From assembly GCF_003026475.1 (NCBI RefSeq), contig NZ_PYMC01000009.1, positions 160,265 through 224,264 of the forward strand: a DNA stretch of 64,000 nt. The letters run 5' to 3'. Under the pieces are notes generated by a model, which ran no database searches, was not told where the DNA came from, and saw only the letters and a program-made list of their open reading frames with translations. Shown piece after piece: positions 1 through 8,950 of the stretch (position 1 is its first letter; each line of letters opens with the position of its first letter). The position numbers were made by a program, and so were the translations under genes. The stretch comes from Photobacterium lipolyticum (GTDB taxonomy: Bacteria; Pseudomonadota; Gammaproteobacteria; Enterobacterales; Vibrionaceae).

Positions 1-11
1 TGGGGTTACTA

Positions 12-26
12 ATTTACACTGTAAAT
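12..26. other. parS2-like site 1
   Basis: TTTACACTGTAAA (13-25) within a 15-bp palindrome. It fits the chromosome-II parS2 consensus NTTTACANTGTAAAN described for Vibrio. It lies beyond the ycdX stop, about 3.2 kb from parB2. Confidence 0.8.
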
Positions 27-48
27 AAGTAAGGAAAGCAGGAAGACA

Positions 49-789
49 TTAGAAAACAGAAAATTCAGCAATGCCGTGTTGACCACGCTCTTGAAGGAAG
101 TCTAGAAAACATTTGGGATGATGTGTCACTACACGTTCTGTCGGAAAATTTACTTGCTTAAGCAAATGACGAACATGGGTGAAATTACCAACATCATCGG
201 CAAAATGCGCATCCGAGCCAGTGGTAATTCGCCCTCCCACTTCTTTGACAAAAGCGGCTATATCTTCACAACGAAGCTCGCTTCCTTGACGGGAACCACA
301 AAGTGACGAGTTATTTATCTCAATCAATACATTATGTTTCATCGCTGCGGTGATGACAGCTTCAAAATCAAAATCAAAATTGGGATTGCCAAGATGACCA
401 ATCGCATGGATACGCCCAGACGCAATTAGATTGAGCAAAGCCTGAGTGTGAGTTTCTTTGTCAACGGGACGAAACACAGGCTCATGAAGGCTGGCAATAA
501 CCCAATCAAGCTGATCGGTAATACGCGGGTCAAGATCGATGTCACCATCAATATTGATAAGATTTGCCTCTACACCACGCAAGATACCCACACCATGAAG
601 AAAACGAGGCAACACTCGCTGATTAGCAAAATGCCAGAAATGCGGTGCGCCAGGCATTGTTGGCGCGTGGTCGGTTACGCAAAACAACGCCAGGCCTTTT
701 TGTGAAGCAGCCTGTGCATTCTCTAAAACCGTACTATAAGCATGACCACTTGAAATAGTATGAGTATGTGTATCTACCAAAAACTGCAT
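49..789 (-). CDS. ycdX: PHP-domain phosphatase, YcdX family
   Basis: 246 residues, the usual length of the YcdX family of trinuclear-zinc PHP phosphatases. The N-terminus has the metal-binding D6-T-H8-T-H10 motif, followed by TDHA near residue 40, an ASLHEP segment and a late GSDAHF motif, which together supply the His/Asp ligands of the PHP barrel. It is probably cytoplasmic and hydrolyses a phosphate ester; the physiological substrate of the family is not settled. It lies 18 bp downstream of tmcA on the same strand and is probably cotranscribed. The ATG start gives the PHP motif at the expected distance from the N-terminus. Confidence 0.9.
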   Translation of the reverse strand: MQFLVDTHTHTISSGHAYSTVLENAQAASQKGLALFCVTDHAPTMPGAPHFWHFANQRVLPRFLHGVGILRGVEANLINIDGDIDLDPRITDQLDWVIASLHEPVFRPVDKETHTQALLNLIASGRIHAIGHLGNPNFDFDFEAVITAAMKHNVLIEINNSSLCGSRQGSELRCEDIAAFVKEVGGRITTGSDAHFADDVGNFTHVRHLLKQVNFPTERVVTHHPKCFLDFLQERGQHGIAEFSVF

Positions 790-807
790 AATATCTTTTT
801 CCTACCA

Positions 808-3057
808 TTAACACTGATATGATTGAGCAACGAGATCCCGTAATGCTTGCTCTGCACTTCTGCGGCTAGCATAGCCAAAACGTTGAACAATCAATTCCCA
901 ACTTTGCTTTTGCAGCACTTTTGCCACGGCCATTTCTGTGACTGAATTTAATTCGAATGAAGGCTGACGAAGAAACTCAGCCAGCCAGACTTCCAGACTC
1001 GCAACAGCCAGATCGTACCCCAAACCTCCACGGATATAACTCATTAACTGTAACCTTACCATGGGGGACAAGACAACATCCCCGAACGGATCATTATCGC
1101 AGGAAGCAACTGCGCGTCGGTATGAGGCACTATGAGAAAGAGAGTATTGATAAAGAGGAACAAAAATGTCTGCTTCTAACATCCGGAATTGTTCAACACG
1201 CTGAACTAAAAAATTGGCAGCAAACAAAGCGACGGCAGTATCGAACCAAGACAATGAATCCACAGATAAGGGCAGTACGGCTAACAGCGAATGGGCACCA
1301 CTCGCGGCATCCTTGAGGATCCCTAATCGAACCGGCGAATACCCCGCTTGCTGCCAGAAAGAAAGCAGGTCACCGACAACACCAAAACTGGTACCCAAAT
1401 AGTCCAAAGACTGATCGTCAGCCCACTGTCTGACATGGGCTAACAGAGCCGTGCCGATGCCACGTTGCAGGCAATCAGGATGCACGGCAATTCTGAGTAT
1501 ACGTGCGCATCGTTGGCTGGCACCTTGAACTAATCCAATATGTGCTGCAATAGATTGCGCCAATAAATGCCCCTTAGGACGACGTTTTCCCAGCATGATT
1601 TGTTCAGCAAACTGCTCATCAAACCCACCTTCAAGAGAGAGCAAACAGCAACCGACGATGTTGCTTGCAGCCAAATCGTCTTCTGTCTGGGAGTGTTGCC
1701 CAGAGCATAAATCTGGATACGTGCTACTGATTGGCTCCACAATCTCAGCAACCACAAGGTGCATGGCTGGATCGTCAAGCAACTGGCTAATATCAGACGG
1801 CGTCGTCTGATAATGGGCATTGACCAACAAACCAAATAACTGATTCAAACGCCGCTCGTCACCAATCAACGACTCCGTGGATAACACGCGATATCGGACC
1901 TGACAAGATCCAATCGCAGCAGTAACATCGGCGGGATCGGCTTCTAACAGCAACGCCTTAAACACCCATTTTTCCAGTGGATCGTGTCGGGACCAGCGGA
2001 TCGGCAGGGACAAACTGTACTGACGCCATTGCGGTGCATGGCGCTCTAACTGCTGACGAAACTTAATCGCAAATCCGCGTCCTGTCCCTTCATAGCCGTG
2101 AATAGTCGTAGCAAAGGTAATCCGATTATATCGAGTCAGCATCTGTTTCAGCAGGGGAGCCGGTATCGCCGCGGCTTCATCGACAACCAAAAAATCTATC
2201 TCAGGCTTATCAACACCCTCGTCCATAGATAATAAGGCATCAGGAGCAATAAACATCAGCTCACTGTTTTGGTATTTGAGATTTTTCTGCTGATGAAAAG
2301 GAATATTCAGGGATCGGGCAGCTTGAGCAAACAAGGTATTGGCATTGGCAAAAGCCGGGGACGTGACGGCAATTTTGATGTTTCGCTCGCGCATCAAACT
2401 GGCTGCCGCAATACCTAGAGCCGATGATTTTCCACGGCCTCGATCAGCCGTAAGCACCAATGGTCGTTTTCGATGTCCGGTCACAACCCGCCGAATCGCC
2501 TCGACTGCATTTTTTTGCTCCAGGGTCAGACAACCAAACGTCTCATCAAAATAGTCCGCATCTGCAATACCTGGCATTGGCAGCAGTGGCAGCGAACAAT
2601 TTAACTGATCATCAGCAAAAAAAAGGCACTGTCGGAGATGCAAGACATCAGGCTGTGCGAATAAATGGGCTAACCGTTGAATGAATGGGAGCTGTGCCTG
2701 TGCTTGATCAAACCAAGCGTGCGGAACCATTAACAACAACAGGCCACCGCCGGTCACCGTGCCGGATAACGCCCCAAACGCATCCGCATCAAAACCAAGA
2801 TGCGCATTATACACCAGACAATCCGTTTCCTGTCCCAGCAGCTTTTTTGCTTTTTTCAATGGCAGTGAGGCAATGTGATCAGGGGCATTATCGCCAGCCC
2901 AGAACGTCCGGTGATAGTGAGATAAAAAAATCTGACTGGCCTTAGTCGCCCAATTAAGGTCGCCATCTAACACCACTAAATAACGGCAATTGGCCTCTTT
3001 TGCCTGAGCTGCTAACCGAGAAGCAAACTGATAAAGTTCCGACATGATGATACTCAT
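808..3057 (-). CDS. tmcA: tRNA(Met) cytidine acetyltransferase TmcA
   Basis: 749 residues. TmcA forms N4-acetylcytidine at the wobble position of elongator tRNA-Met using acetyl-CoA and ATP. Domain order seen: an N-terminal DUF1726-like part, a RecD-like ATPase with a P-loop (DRGRGKSSALG, about residue 205) and a DEAAAIP Walker B-like segment, then a GNAT acetyltransferase core (ILRIAVHPDCLQRGIGTALL) and a C-terminal tRNA-binding tail. A second ATG four codons in (3045) aligns better with the usual N-terminus MSELYQF and may be the true start; neither has a clear Shine-Dalgarno sequence. First gene of a probable tmcA-ycdX unit. Confidence 0.93.
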   Translation of the reverse strand: MSIIMSELYQFASRLAAQAKEANCRYLVVLDGDLNWATKASQIFLSHYHRTFWAGDNAPDHIASLPLKKAKKLLGQETDCLVYNAHLGFDADAFGALSGTVTGGGLLLLMVPHAWFDQAQAQLPFIQRLAHLFAQPDVLHLRQCLFFADDQLNCSLPLLPMPGIADADYFDETFGCLTLEQKNAVEAIRRVVTGHRKRPLVLTADRGRGKSSALGIAAASLMRERNIKIAVTSPAFANANTLFAQAARSLNIPFHQQKNLKYQNSELMFIAPDALLSMDEGVDKPEIDFLVVDEAAAIPAPLLKQMLTRYNRITFATTIHGYEGTGRGFAIKFRQQLERHAPQWRQYSLSLPIRWSRHDPLEKWVFKALLLEADPADVTAAIGSCQVRYRVLSTESLIGDERRLNQLFGLLVNAHYQTTPSDISQLLDDPAMHLVVAEIVEPISSTYPDLCSGQHSQTEDDLAASNIVGCCLLSLEGGFDEQFAEQIMLGKRRPKGHLLAQSIAAHIGLVQGASQRCARILRIAVHPDCLQRGIGTALLAHVRQWADDQSLDYLGTSFGVVGDLLSFWQQAGYSPVRLGILKDAASGAHSLLAVLPLSVDSLSWFDTAVALFAANFLVQRVEQFRMLEADIFVPLYQYSLSHSASYRRAVASCDNDPFGDVVLSPMVRLQLMSYIRGGLGYDLAVASLEVWLAEFLRQPSFELNSVTEMAVAKVLQKQSWELIVQRFGYASRRSAEQALRDLVAQSYQC

Positions 3058-3133
3058 TATTTAATGGATTTGGTATTTAACTACAACACCGCGATCATAT
3101 ACCCAAATCCCTTCAAGATGCAGCCAATAAAAA

Positions 3134-3159
3134 AAAACCACGCTAAAAAGCGTGGTTTT
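3134..3159 (-). terminator. Rho-independent terminator after parAB2
   Basis: The arms AAAACCACGC and GCGTGGTTTT flank a 6-base loop. Read on the minus strand, the hairpin is followed by an uninterrupted T run, as expected for the end of the parA2-parB2 transcript. It also separates that operon from tmcA. Confidence 0.85.
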
Positions 3160-3182
3160 ATGACTAAGTTCGATTCATTGAA

Positions 3183-4157
3183 CTATTTCAGGTAATCACT
3201 CAGATAAGCAAGGATCTCATCAACTTGCTTTTCAGTCATCTTCTTGAGCTTCAATTGCAACTTGTCACCGTCACGGGTATATATCGCTTTCCCTTTAACC
3301 AGCTCCTGTGCTTTAAGCTTTTCAACCAGCACTTTAGGCTGAAGAGCTTCGCCCATTTGCTCAAGTTTCATCGTTACTTCACGGGTAATACGCGTAATAC
3401 CCTGCACATTGATCTGTTGCCATAAAGGACTGTCAACGGATGTCAGCTGCTCAATCAATTGTTGTTGATCCGGCTTTTGCAACGCAAAATAAATACGATG
3501 CAGTTTCACAATCGTCGGACGGCCTAATTCACCAACACTCGGGTAGGCCATCAGCAACTCCATTGGCAAAGTAGCCGCTTTCAATGCCCCGCTCACCAGT
3601 GCTTCACTGCACTGGCAATATTTAGCTAATTCCTTTTGATCTGCGACCTTGCCACTGGCAAGCAATTCTTGCATCTCTTTACCACGTTCATATAAAGACA
3701 GTGGTTTATGGGCATTCGCGACATCAGACAGGAACTTGGCATGTTCACTATTAATGCCCTTCGCGACATAAACTAAGAAGTCTTTACTTGCCAGAATACA
3801 AGACATGCGACGACGGCTACCGTCTAGGACTTCAATTCGGCCATCGTCAAGCCAGCGCCCCACCGCAGGATATTGCTGGCCACGATCTTTCAACGTCGTC
3901 AGAATATCAGCGAGCGCATGCTCGTTTAAAAAAGCTTGCTCACGGGCATTTTCAGAAAAAACCTGGGTTTTGTCTTTAACCTCAGCCGCATTAATTTTGA
4001 CTAATTCAAACGCAACGGTGCCTTCGCCGGCAACCGCAAGCTCAATCACAGCGGCTTTATCACGTGCTGCCGTTTGTGCTTCAGTCGCGTTGGTTGCACG
4101 ACGCTTATCCGCTTTACCAAACAGACGAGCATTGAGATCTTTGGTTTTAATTGTCAT
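3183..4157 (-). CDS. parB2: Chromosome-II ParB-family partition protein
   Basis: 324 residues, centromere-binding partner of ParA2. The middle part has the ParB/KorB signature: an arginine-rich GRIEVLDGSRRRMSCIL segment (about 105-120) followed by a helix-turn-helix (KELAKYCQCSEALVSGALKAA, about 172-192). It resembles P1-plasmid-like ParB more than the chromosome-I type. It should bind the parS2 palindromes noted near positions 12, 5592 and 8707. It lies 8 bp downstream of parA2 on the same strand and forms an operon with it. Confidence 0.93.
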   Translation of the reverse strand: MTIKTKDLNARLFGKADKRRATNATEAQTAARDKAAVIELAVAGEGTVAFELVKINAAEVKDKTQVFSENAREQAFLNEHALADILTTLKDRGQQYPAVGRWLDDGRIEVLDGSRRRMSCILASKDFLVYVAKGINSEHAKFLSDVANAHKPLSLYERGKEMQELLASGKVADQKELAKYCQCSEALVSGALKAATLPMELLMAYPSVGELGRPTIVKLHRIYFALQKPDQQQLIEQLTSVDSPLWQQINVQGITRITREVTMKLEQMGEALQPKVLVEKLKAQELVKGKAIYTRDGDKLQLKLKKMTEKQVDEILAYLSDYLK

Positions 4158-4165
4158 CCGTCCTT

Positions 4166-5380
4166 TTACTCCTCGTTTAAGTTGGCCCAGTGACTATGCA
4201 TCACTCGCTCTAATTCGAGACCAACTCGTTGAATTGCATCCTGCGCTGTAGACAAGGTCTTCTTGCCACCTTCAAACTCAGCAGCAGTCAGATCAAAGAC
4301 AGTACTGTAGGTATCGGCACAGGTTTCAAAAGCCCGGCTACGTGGAACGGTTGCCATCATAACCTGCTCACGCAGCAAGTAATTCATTTCTGTTAATACA
4401 GAAACTTGCTTCTTGTTATCATCTTCGAACATGGTTGGCATCAGACGAATAAATTCGAGCCCGTGCCATTCTTCCGGAAACATTTCATATACGGTCGGTA
4501 AATGCTGGAAGAAGTTTACCGTTGATGCCCAATCAAGACGCTTAGCAGCACATGGAATGAGCAGCGCATTTGAGGCATACATCGCGTTCCAGACCAGTGG
4601 ATCAATGTGCGGCCCCGTATCAATCATGATGACATCAAACTCATCGGCGATGGGGTCAATCATCCGCTCTTTAAGCAGACGAACAATATCCAGATCTTGG
4701 TTAACGGCTAAATCTTGCCATGCGTCAGCATTAAACATCGCATCTTCAGGGAAGGCGGCAATGGTTTTCAAATTAGGATACTGGGTTGGCATCACAACGT
4801 TATTCATCAGGAAATCTTTATTCATTTCCTCACCTTCCGGCACATTACCCAGCATCACATCGACAGCAGAATAAATGGTATCTTGCTCGCCTACACTGAT
4901 CAGCGGGTTAAGGAATAAACGCAGAGAGCCTTGTGGATCGAGGTCAATTAAGCAAATACGATAACGCTTATCGAGATCAAGCGCTAAACATGCCGCCAGA
5001 TGTACCGCCGTCATTGATTTACCTGTGCCGCCTTTTTGGTTCTGGACATTAACAATCCATGGCTTACGGCCAGCCCCCTCACGCTCGTAAAAGGCTGGCT
5101 TTTTCGCCGCCTTCATCAATTCATGTGCTTCATCTAGCGTAATAGAATAATGGTTGGCATTATTTTTTGTAAATTGATGGCCCGTCGCTTCCATACGAGA
5201 AATCGCATCATCCAATTTACGACGCGTTAAGCCTGAACGAGTTTCCATCAATGCTTTTGACATTGGGGGAAAATGTTCATCACGACGCTCTTCTAATACG
5301 ATTTCGATACGGTCAGCTTGTACCTGTTTAGTCTGCTCTGCAATATTGAGCAAATTTTGAATCGTCTGTTCCCTATTCAT
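4166..5380 (-). CDS. parA2: Chromosome-II ParA-family partition ATPase
   Basis: 404 residues. Long type Ia ParA, as in P1 and Vibrio chromosome II: an N-terminal winged-helix DNA-binding region (residues 1-100) precedes the deviant Walker ATPase. The Walker A' motif is QKGGTGKSMTAV (about 115-126), with LIDLDPQG (A'') and VIMIDTGPHIDP (Walker B). It drives segregation of the replicon and in this class usually autorepresses its own operon. Divergent from ori2-rctB, with about 1.3 kb of origin DNA between. Confidence 0.95.
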   Translation of the reverse strand: MNREQTIQNLLNIAEQTKQVQADRIEIVLEERRDEHFPPMSKALMETRSGLTRRKLDDAISRMEATGHQFTKNNANHYSITLDEAHELMKAAKKPAFYEREGAGRKPWIVNVQNQKGGTGKSMTAVHLAACLALDLDKRYRICLIDLDPQGSLRLFLNPLISVGEQDTIYSAVDVMLGNVPEGEEMNKDFLMNNVVMPTQYPNLKTIAAFPEDAMFNADAWQDLAVNQDLDIVRLLKERMIDPIADEFDVIMIDTGPHIDPLVWNAMYASNALLIPCAAKRLDWASTVNFFQHLPTVYEMFPEEWHGLEFIRLMPTMFEDDNKKQVSVLTEMNYLLREQVMMATVPRSRAFETCADTYSTVFDLTAAEFEGGKKTLSTAQDAIQRVGLELERVMHSHWANLNEE

Positions 5381-5591
5381 TATTATTGTTCGCCATGATT
5401 ATTGATGGCTCTATTGTACAGCAAAATCAAGCAGTAACAATAAAAAGCTGAACATCTCGATGTGATGTTAATCGCAAGTAAAAAACAGGACAATGAAGTA
5501 AAACATACGCATTATCGTGAAGTTCCCTTTACCTTGGCGTTTAATTTGCCACGCAAAACTACAACACATTTCAACTGTTACAGCGTCACCA

Positions 5592-5606
5592 TTTTACAAT
5601 GTAAAT
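5592..5606. other. parS2-like site 2 (within ori2 region)
   Basis: TTTACAATGTAAA with flanking T on both sides, a full match to the parS2 pattern, about 210 bp upstream of parA2 and inside the origin region. Confidence 0.85.
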
Positions 5607-5755
5607 TGGTCTGATTTGCTGGAATATACTCTATTACTCCGGAAGCGTGAAAAAATCAGCAAAAATTACGGCGCTTGTCATTTCAATTAAAAAACACTGA
5701 ACAATGACGATTATATCCGCAGCATCATCGTTCAAGTCGATCACTTAGGGCGAAA

Positions 5756-6004
5756 TCAGGTTGAAATCGGCTTTCCATACGAAAACCAGTGAAGTAAGAT
5801 CCTGATAAGAATCATCTGAACAAAATTCATCCAAAACGACTTGATCATTGTTCCGCCATTTACTCCGCTGTCTGAAACAATGATCAAGAGAACAATCGCT
5901 AGGTATACATACAAGATAACCGTTGCCATCCGCCAGGAAAGATCGGAAATATGATCAAGAAGGAGCCGTCTCTTTGTCGATCTTATGATCCTGTTCGGAA
6001 GCAT
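5756..6004 (-). other. rctA-like regulatory locus (not a confident CDS)
   Basis: An 82-codon open frame on the minus strand occupies the place of rctA in Vibrio cholerae, where the locus is transcribed but acts as DNA rather than protein, titrating RctB. Three TGATCA boxes (5842, 5881, 5952), two of them of the 11-mer form ATGATCAAGA, lie inside it, so its composition is dictated by binding sites. I treat it as part of the negative-control region of ori2, not as a protein gene. Confidence 0.55.
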
Positions 6005-6327
6005 GCTAACTAGCCGCCAATTTACGGAGAATGTAGATTCTACCTGGCTTTATCTGACCGATTAACACCACACATCACAACGAGAACCCACAAAGGTAGA
6101 GCTTTTCATCATATTGAAATACACAATACAGGCCATGATCATCGCTCCGACAACGGACAAATGAAAAATAACCACTCAGCTACGGCCGATGTCATTTCAA
6201 CTATGCTCAAAAATACACCAGGCAGAGAAAATAGCCTCTGAAGATAATGAAATTACCCTTCTATGATCATTTTTCCGGGCCGAAAACAACAAGTACATTC
6301 CTGAAATCACAAAACCGCATTACCAGC

Positions 6328-6336
6328 TGTGGATAA
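6328..6336 (-). promoter_or_regulatory. DnaA box in ori2
   Basis: The plus strand reads TGTGGATAA, the complement of the consensus DnaA box TTATCCACA without mismatch. It lies 28 bp before the first iteron, the position known in Vibrio ori2 minimal origins. Confidence 0.85.
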
Positions 6337-6362
6337 CTCAGTGGGTAAGCTGTAAAAGTTTC

Positions 6363-6490
6363 TTGATCATCGTTACAGGATGCTATTGATCATTGTTTCG
6401 TCTTGCTAATGATCATCTTTCCAAACACCTTATGATCATGCTTTCACTTTGATGTTGATCAGCGTTCCGAACATCCCATGATCATCGTTC
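6363..6490 (+). repeat. Six RctB 12-mer iterons at 23-bp spacing
   Basis: TGATCA cores begin at 6364, 6387, 6410, 6433, 6456 and 6479, each exactly 23 bp after the last. The derived consensus is WTGATCATCGTTYC; the fifth copy has AGCG instead of ATCG. Every copy contains a Dam site, in keeping with methylation-dependent RctB binding in Vibrio. The even spacing places every RctB protomer on nearly the same helix face. Confidence 0.9.
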
Positions 6491-6616
6491 CCTTTTGGGT
6501 ACATTTAATCTCTTTTTAAATCATATTCTTACAAAGATATTTCCGCCCGGATCATTAGATCACTACATCATATAGATCACTAATAATCATAAAGATCAGT
6601 ATTTATATCTTTAAAT

Positions 6617-6644
6617 AAAAAGATCTTTATTTATTGATCTTTTT
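6617..6644. promoter_or_regulatory. Inverted repeat upstream of rctB
   Basis: AAAAAGATC and GATCTTTTT form a perfect 9-bp inverted repeat around an AT-only spacer, 44 bp before the rctB start. It may be an RctB autoregulatory operator in the rctB promoter/leader or part of the AT-rich unwinding element. Six ATCA tetranucleotides (6551, 6559, 6567, 6576, 6586, 6595) just upstream fit the single-strand RctB-binding repeats described in Vibrio. Confidence 0.5.
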
Positions 6645-6688
6645 CGATTAATCTTTCGGAAAAATGATGCTTCTACGGCTAATGGCAA

Positions 6689-8689
6689 ATGAAACCGGCT
6701 CGAACTAGCAATAAAAACAATATCGAGAAAATCCTAATTCCAGCACCAAGATCCCATAAAGACGGGCACTTGTTTGCGATCCCACCAGCACTCGTGGACT
6801 GGTTACCTCAGTATCAGCACTTCAAAGGCGTAACCAGAAGCGTTATTGAATTGCTGAATCTGATTTCGCTACGTGGTTTATCGACTAAGGATGGGATCGT
6901 ATCGACGACAGAGCTTGTCGAAGCGACAGAAGGTCAACTCACCCGTGCTGCTATCCAACAGCGCCTGAGAGCTGCTGTGACGGTCGGATTATTTAGCCAG
7001 CAGCCAGTCCGGTTTGAAGAAGGCCTGGCGGGTAAAACCATGCTGCATCATTTTATCAATCCAGCATTACTGGTTTCACAGCTTGGTACGGGCAGCCTGC
7101 TTTCAGAGCAGAGCAAGGAAAAAGAGAAGCAGAAACGTTCGAAGGCCTTGGCACAAAATCATGTAAATCGCCGCCTGCTGAATGAATACGGCTTGGGTAC
7201 CCCCCCAAGCATGCCGGACGAAGCGGATCAAATTGTTGTTTCGCCAACCAGCTGGGCCGGGATCATTGATCAGGCATTAGCGCCGCCACGAACGAAAAAA
7301 AGTTATCAGAAAGCCATGGTTGCAATCAGCGGCTCTAAAGCGATCATCGAAACACGATCGTCGAAAGCAATCATGACCGTTGATGATCTGATGACCCTTT
7401 TTGCCCTGTTTACCCTCACCGTTCAGTATCACGACCATCATCTGTCGGATTATGAGATCCAGTCGCGTACCATGGGTAATAAAACCCCGGTGTATATCAC
7501 GGATATCCTGGCTTTGCGTGGTAAAAAAGATAGCGGCCCGGCTCGTGATTCGATCCGTGAGAGTATTGATCGAATCGAATTCACCGATTTTCAGCTGCAT
7601 GAATTAACCGGGCGCTGGTTAAGTGAAAATATGCCTGAAGGTTTTAAAAGTGATCGCTTCCGATTCCTGGCGCGCACCATTACCGCATCCGAAGAAGCCC
7701 CACAGGAAGGGGATGACGGAGAGATCCGGATCAAGCCAAACTTGTATATTCTGGTTTGGGAGCCGTCATTCTTCGATGAACTGTTAACCCGTGATTATTT
7801 CTTCTTGTTTCCGCCTGAGATCCTGCGTCAGCATTCGTTAGTGTTCCAGCTGTACACATTCTTCCGTACCCGTATGTCGCGTCGGGTGAACGATTCGATG
7901 TTATTGAGCGAGTTGAATCAGAAACTTGGACGAAATATTGAATGGCGCCGTTTTTCATCCGATTTGATCCGCGAGCTGCGTAAGTTGGCGGAAGATAAGA
8001 TCACCGATGAGATCTTTGCCGTTAATCTGTGGGGCTACCATCTGACGATCACACCGGAAGACATCAACAAGCGTTACTGCGATTATCAAATCGATATCAA
8101 ATGCGATGCCGATGAAGTGATCCGATACTCCCGGGCAAAAACCACCAATGAAGGTAAGCGGAACATGGCGCCGACGATGCCTAACCCGTTGCGTAACGAG
8201 ATCATGCCTAAACAGCAGCTTGATCAGCTTTCCGCGATCATTGATGGCGAGTTCGAACCGATCCAGCGTAAAGCAAGCCGTCCGAAGGGACGTTTAGGGC
8301 GTCGGGTTAAGCTGAGAAAGCATCTGGTTGAGATAAACGCAGACGAATTGACGATAGTCTTATCTAAATATACTTCGTCAGAAGCGCTACAACGCAGTAT
8401 AACGGCTTTATCGGCTATGACCGGGCACTCAGTAACAACAATCACTGAAGAGTGCCACAGCTTCTTAGAGAAGCTTGATTGGCTCCATGTCGCCGGTGAA
8501 GTTGTCTCGTATGAAACGCTGAGTAAAACCGTCGAGTTATACAACAGCAGACAAGATGATCGTCATCTGTCGATTGAGCGCCTGATCTCCGGGCTTGCCG
8601 TACGCCGTAAGGTATGCAAGTTGGTCCATGAAGGTCACATCAATGAACAGGTCCTATCTGCCCTTGATGATGTTGCTCGTGGTATATAA
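6689..8689 (+). CDS. rctB: Chromosome-II replication initiator RctB
   Basis: 666 residues, close to the about 658 of Vibrio cholerae RctB. Binds the iterons of ori2 and initiates replication of chromosome II; it is found only in Vibrionaceae-type second chromosomes. The segment from about residue 140 to 500 contains the predicted winged-helix DNA-binding domains (for example FFRTRMSRRVNDSMLLSELNQ near 390), and the basic SRPKGRLGRRVKLRKH segment near 530 precedes the C-terminal regulatory part. The ATG at 6689 is used because the earlier ATG at 6682 is closed by a stop after eight codons; no clear Shine-Dalgarno sequence precedes it. Probably autoregulated through sites in the upstream region. 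Confidence 0.97.
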   Translation: MKPARTSNKNNIEKILIPAPRSHKDGHLFAIPPALVDWLPQYQHFKGVTRSVIELLNLISLRGLSTKDGIVSTTELVEATEGQLTRAAIQQRLRAAVTVGLFSQQPVRFEEGLAGKTMLHHFINPALLVSQLGTGSLLSEQSKEKEKQKRSKALAQNHVNRRLLNEYGLGTPPSMPDEADQIVVSPTSWAGIIDQALAPPRTKKSYQKAMVAISGSKAIIETRSSKAIMTVDDLMTLFALFTLTVQYHDHHLSDYEIQSRTMGNKTPVYITDILALRGKKDSGPARDSIRESIDRIEFTDFQLHELTGRWLSENMPEGFKSDRFRFLARTITASEEAPQEGDDGEIRIKPNLYILVWEPSFFDELLTRDYFFLFPPEILRQHSLVFQLYTFFRTRMSRRVNDSMLLSELNQKLGRNIEWRRFSSDLIRELRKLAEDKITDEIFAVNLWGYHLTITPEDINKRYCDYQIDIKCDADEVIRYSRAKTTNEGKRNMAPTMPNPLRNEIMPKQQLDQLSAIIDGEFEPIQRKASRPKGRLGRRVKLRKHLVEINADELTIVLSKYTSSEALQRSITALSAMTGHSVTTITEECHSFLEKLDWLHVAGEVVSYETLSKTVELYNSRQDDRHLSIERLISGLAVRRKVCKLVHEGHINEQVLSALDDVARGI

Positions 8690-8706
8690 ATAGCACTATT
8701 GGTGCT

Positions 8707-8721
8707 GTTTACAGTGTAAAT
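8707..8721. other. parS2-like site 3
   Basis: TTTACAGTGTAAA lies 18 bp after the rctB stop codon and before its terminator. It is a full match to the parS2 pattern, so a ParB2 site sits at the end of the initiator transcript. Confidence 0.85.
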
Positions 8722-8746
8722 CTTTTGACCATAGCGGTTAAAAAGT

Positions 8747-8780
8747 AAAAAAGGAGAAACAGACCGTTTTCTCCTTTTTT
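8747..8780 (+). terminator. Rho-independent terminator of rctB
   Basis: The A-run plus GGAGAAAC arm pairs with GTTTTCTCC plus T-run around a 5-base loop with one bulge, 58 bp after the rctB stop. Confidence 0.85.
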
Positions 8781-8950
8781 ATATCTCTCCTCGTTAAATA
8801 TTCTCTATCTCTCTTAAATAACTTTAATTTCCGCTGAGCTGTCCCTTCTTTAGTACAATTCCATATAAGTTATTTTTCACGTTTACATTCGGTCCATCGT
8901 CATCATCAATGGTTGGGCGGGGAGTATCTGTGGGCGCATAAGGAAGCTTT

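Larger units (their letters stand above)
5381..6688. other. Replication origin of chromosome II (ori2)
   Basis: Intergenic region between parA2 and rctB. It holds one parS2-like palindrome (5592), scattered RctB-box-like TGATCA sites at 5842, 5881, 5952, 6135 and 6264, a perfect DnaA box (6328), six iterons (6364-6490), an AT-rich probable unwinding element (about 6490-6660) with regularly spaced ATCA tetranucleotides, and an inverted repeat just before rctB. Dam sites (GATC) are strongly enriched. This is the layout known from Vibrio cholerae ori2; here it is inferred from motifs alone. The 29/39-mer type sites of V. cholerae could not be assigned with confidence. Confidence 0.92.

Noticed and set aside
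5756..6004. 82-codon minus-strand frame in ori2 as a membrane protein gene
   Set aside because: It overlaps several RctB-box-like sites and lies at the position of rctA, which is not translated in Vibrio cholerae; no ribosome site.
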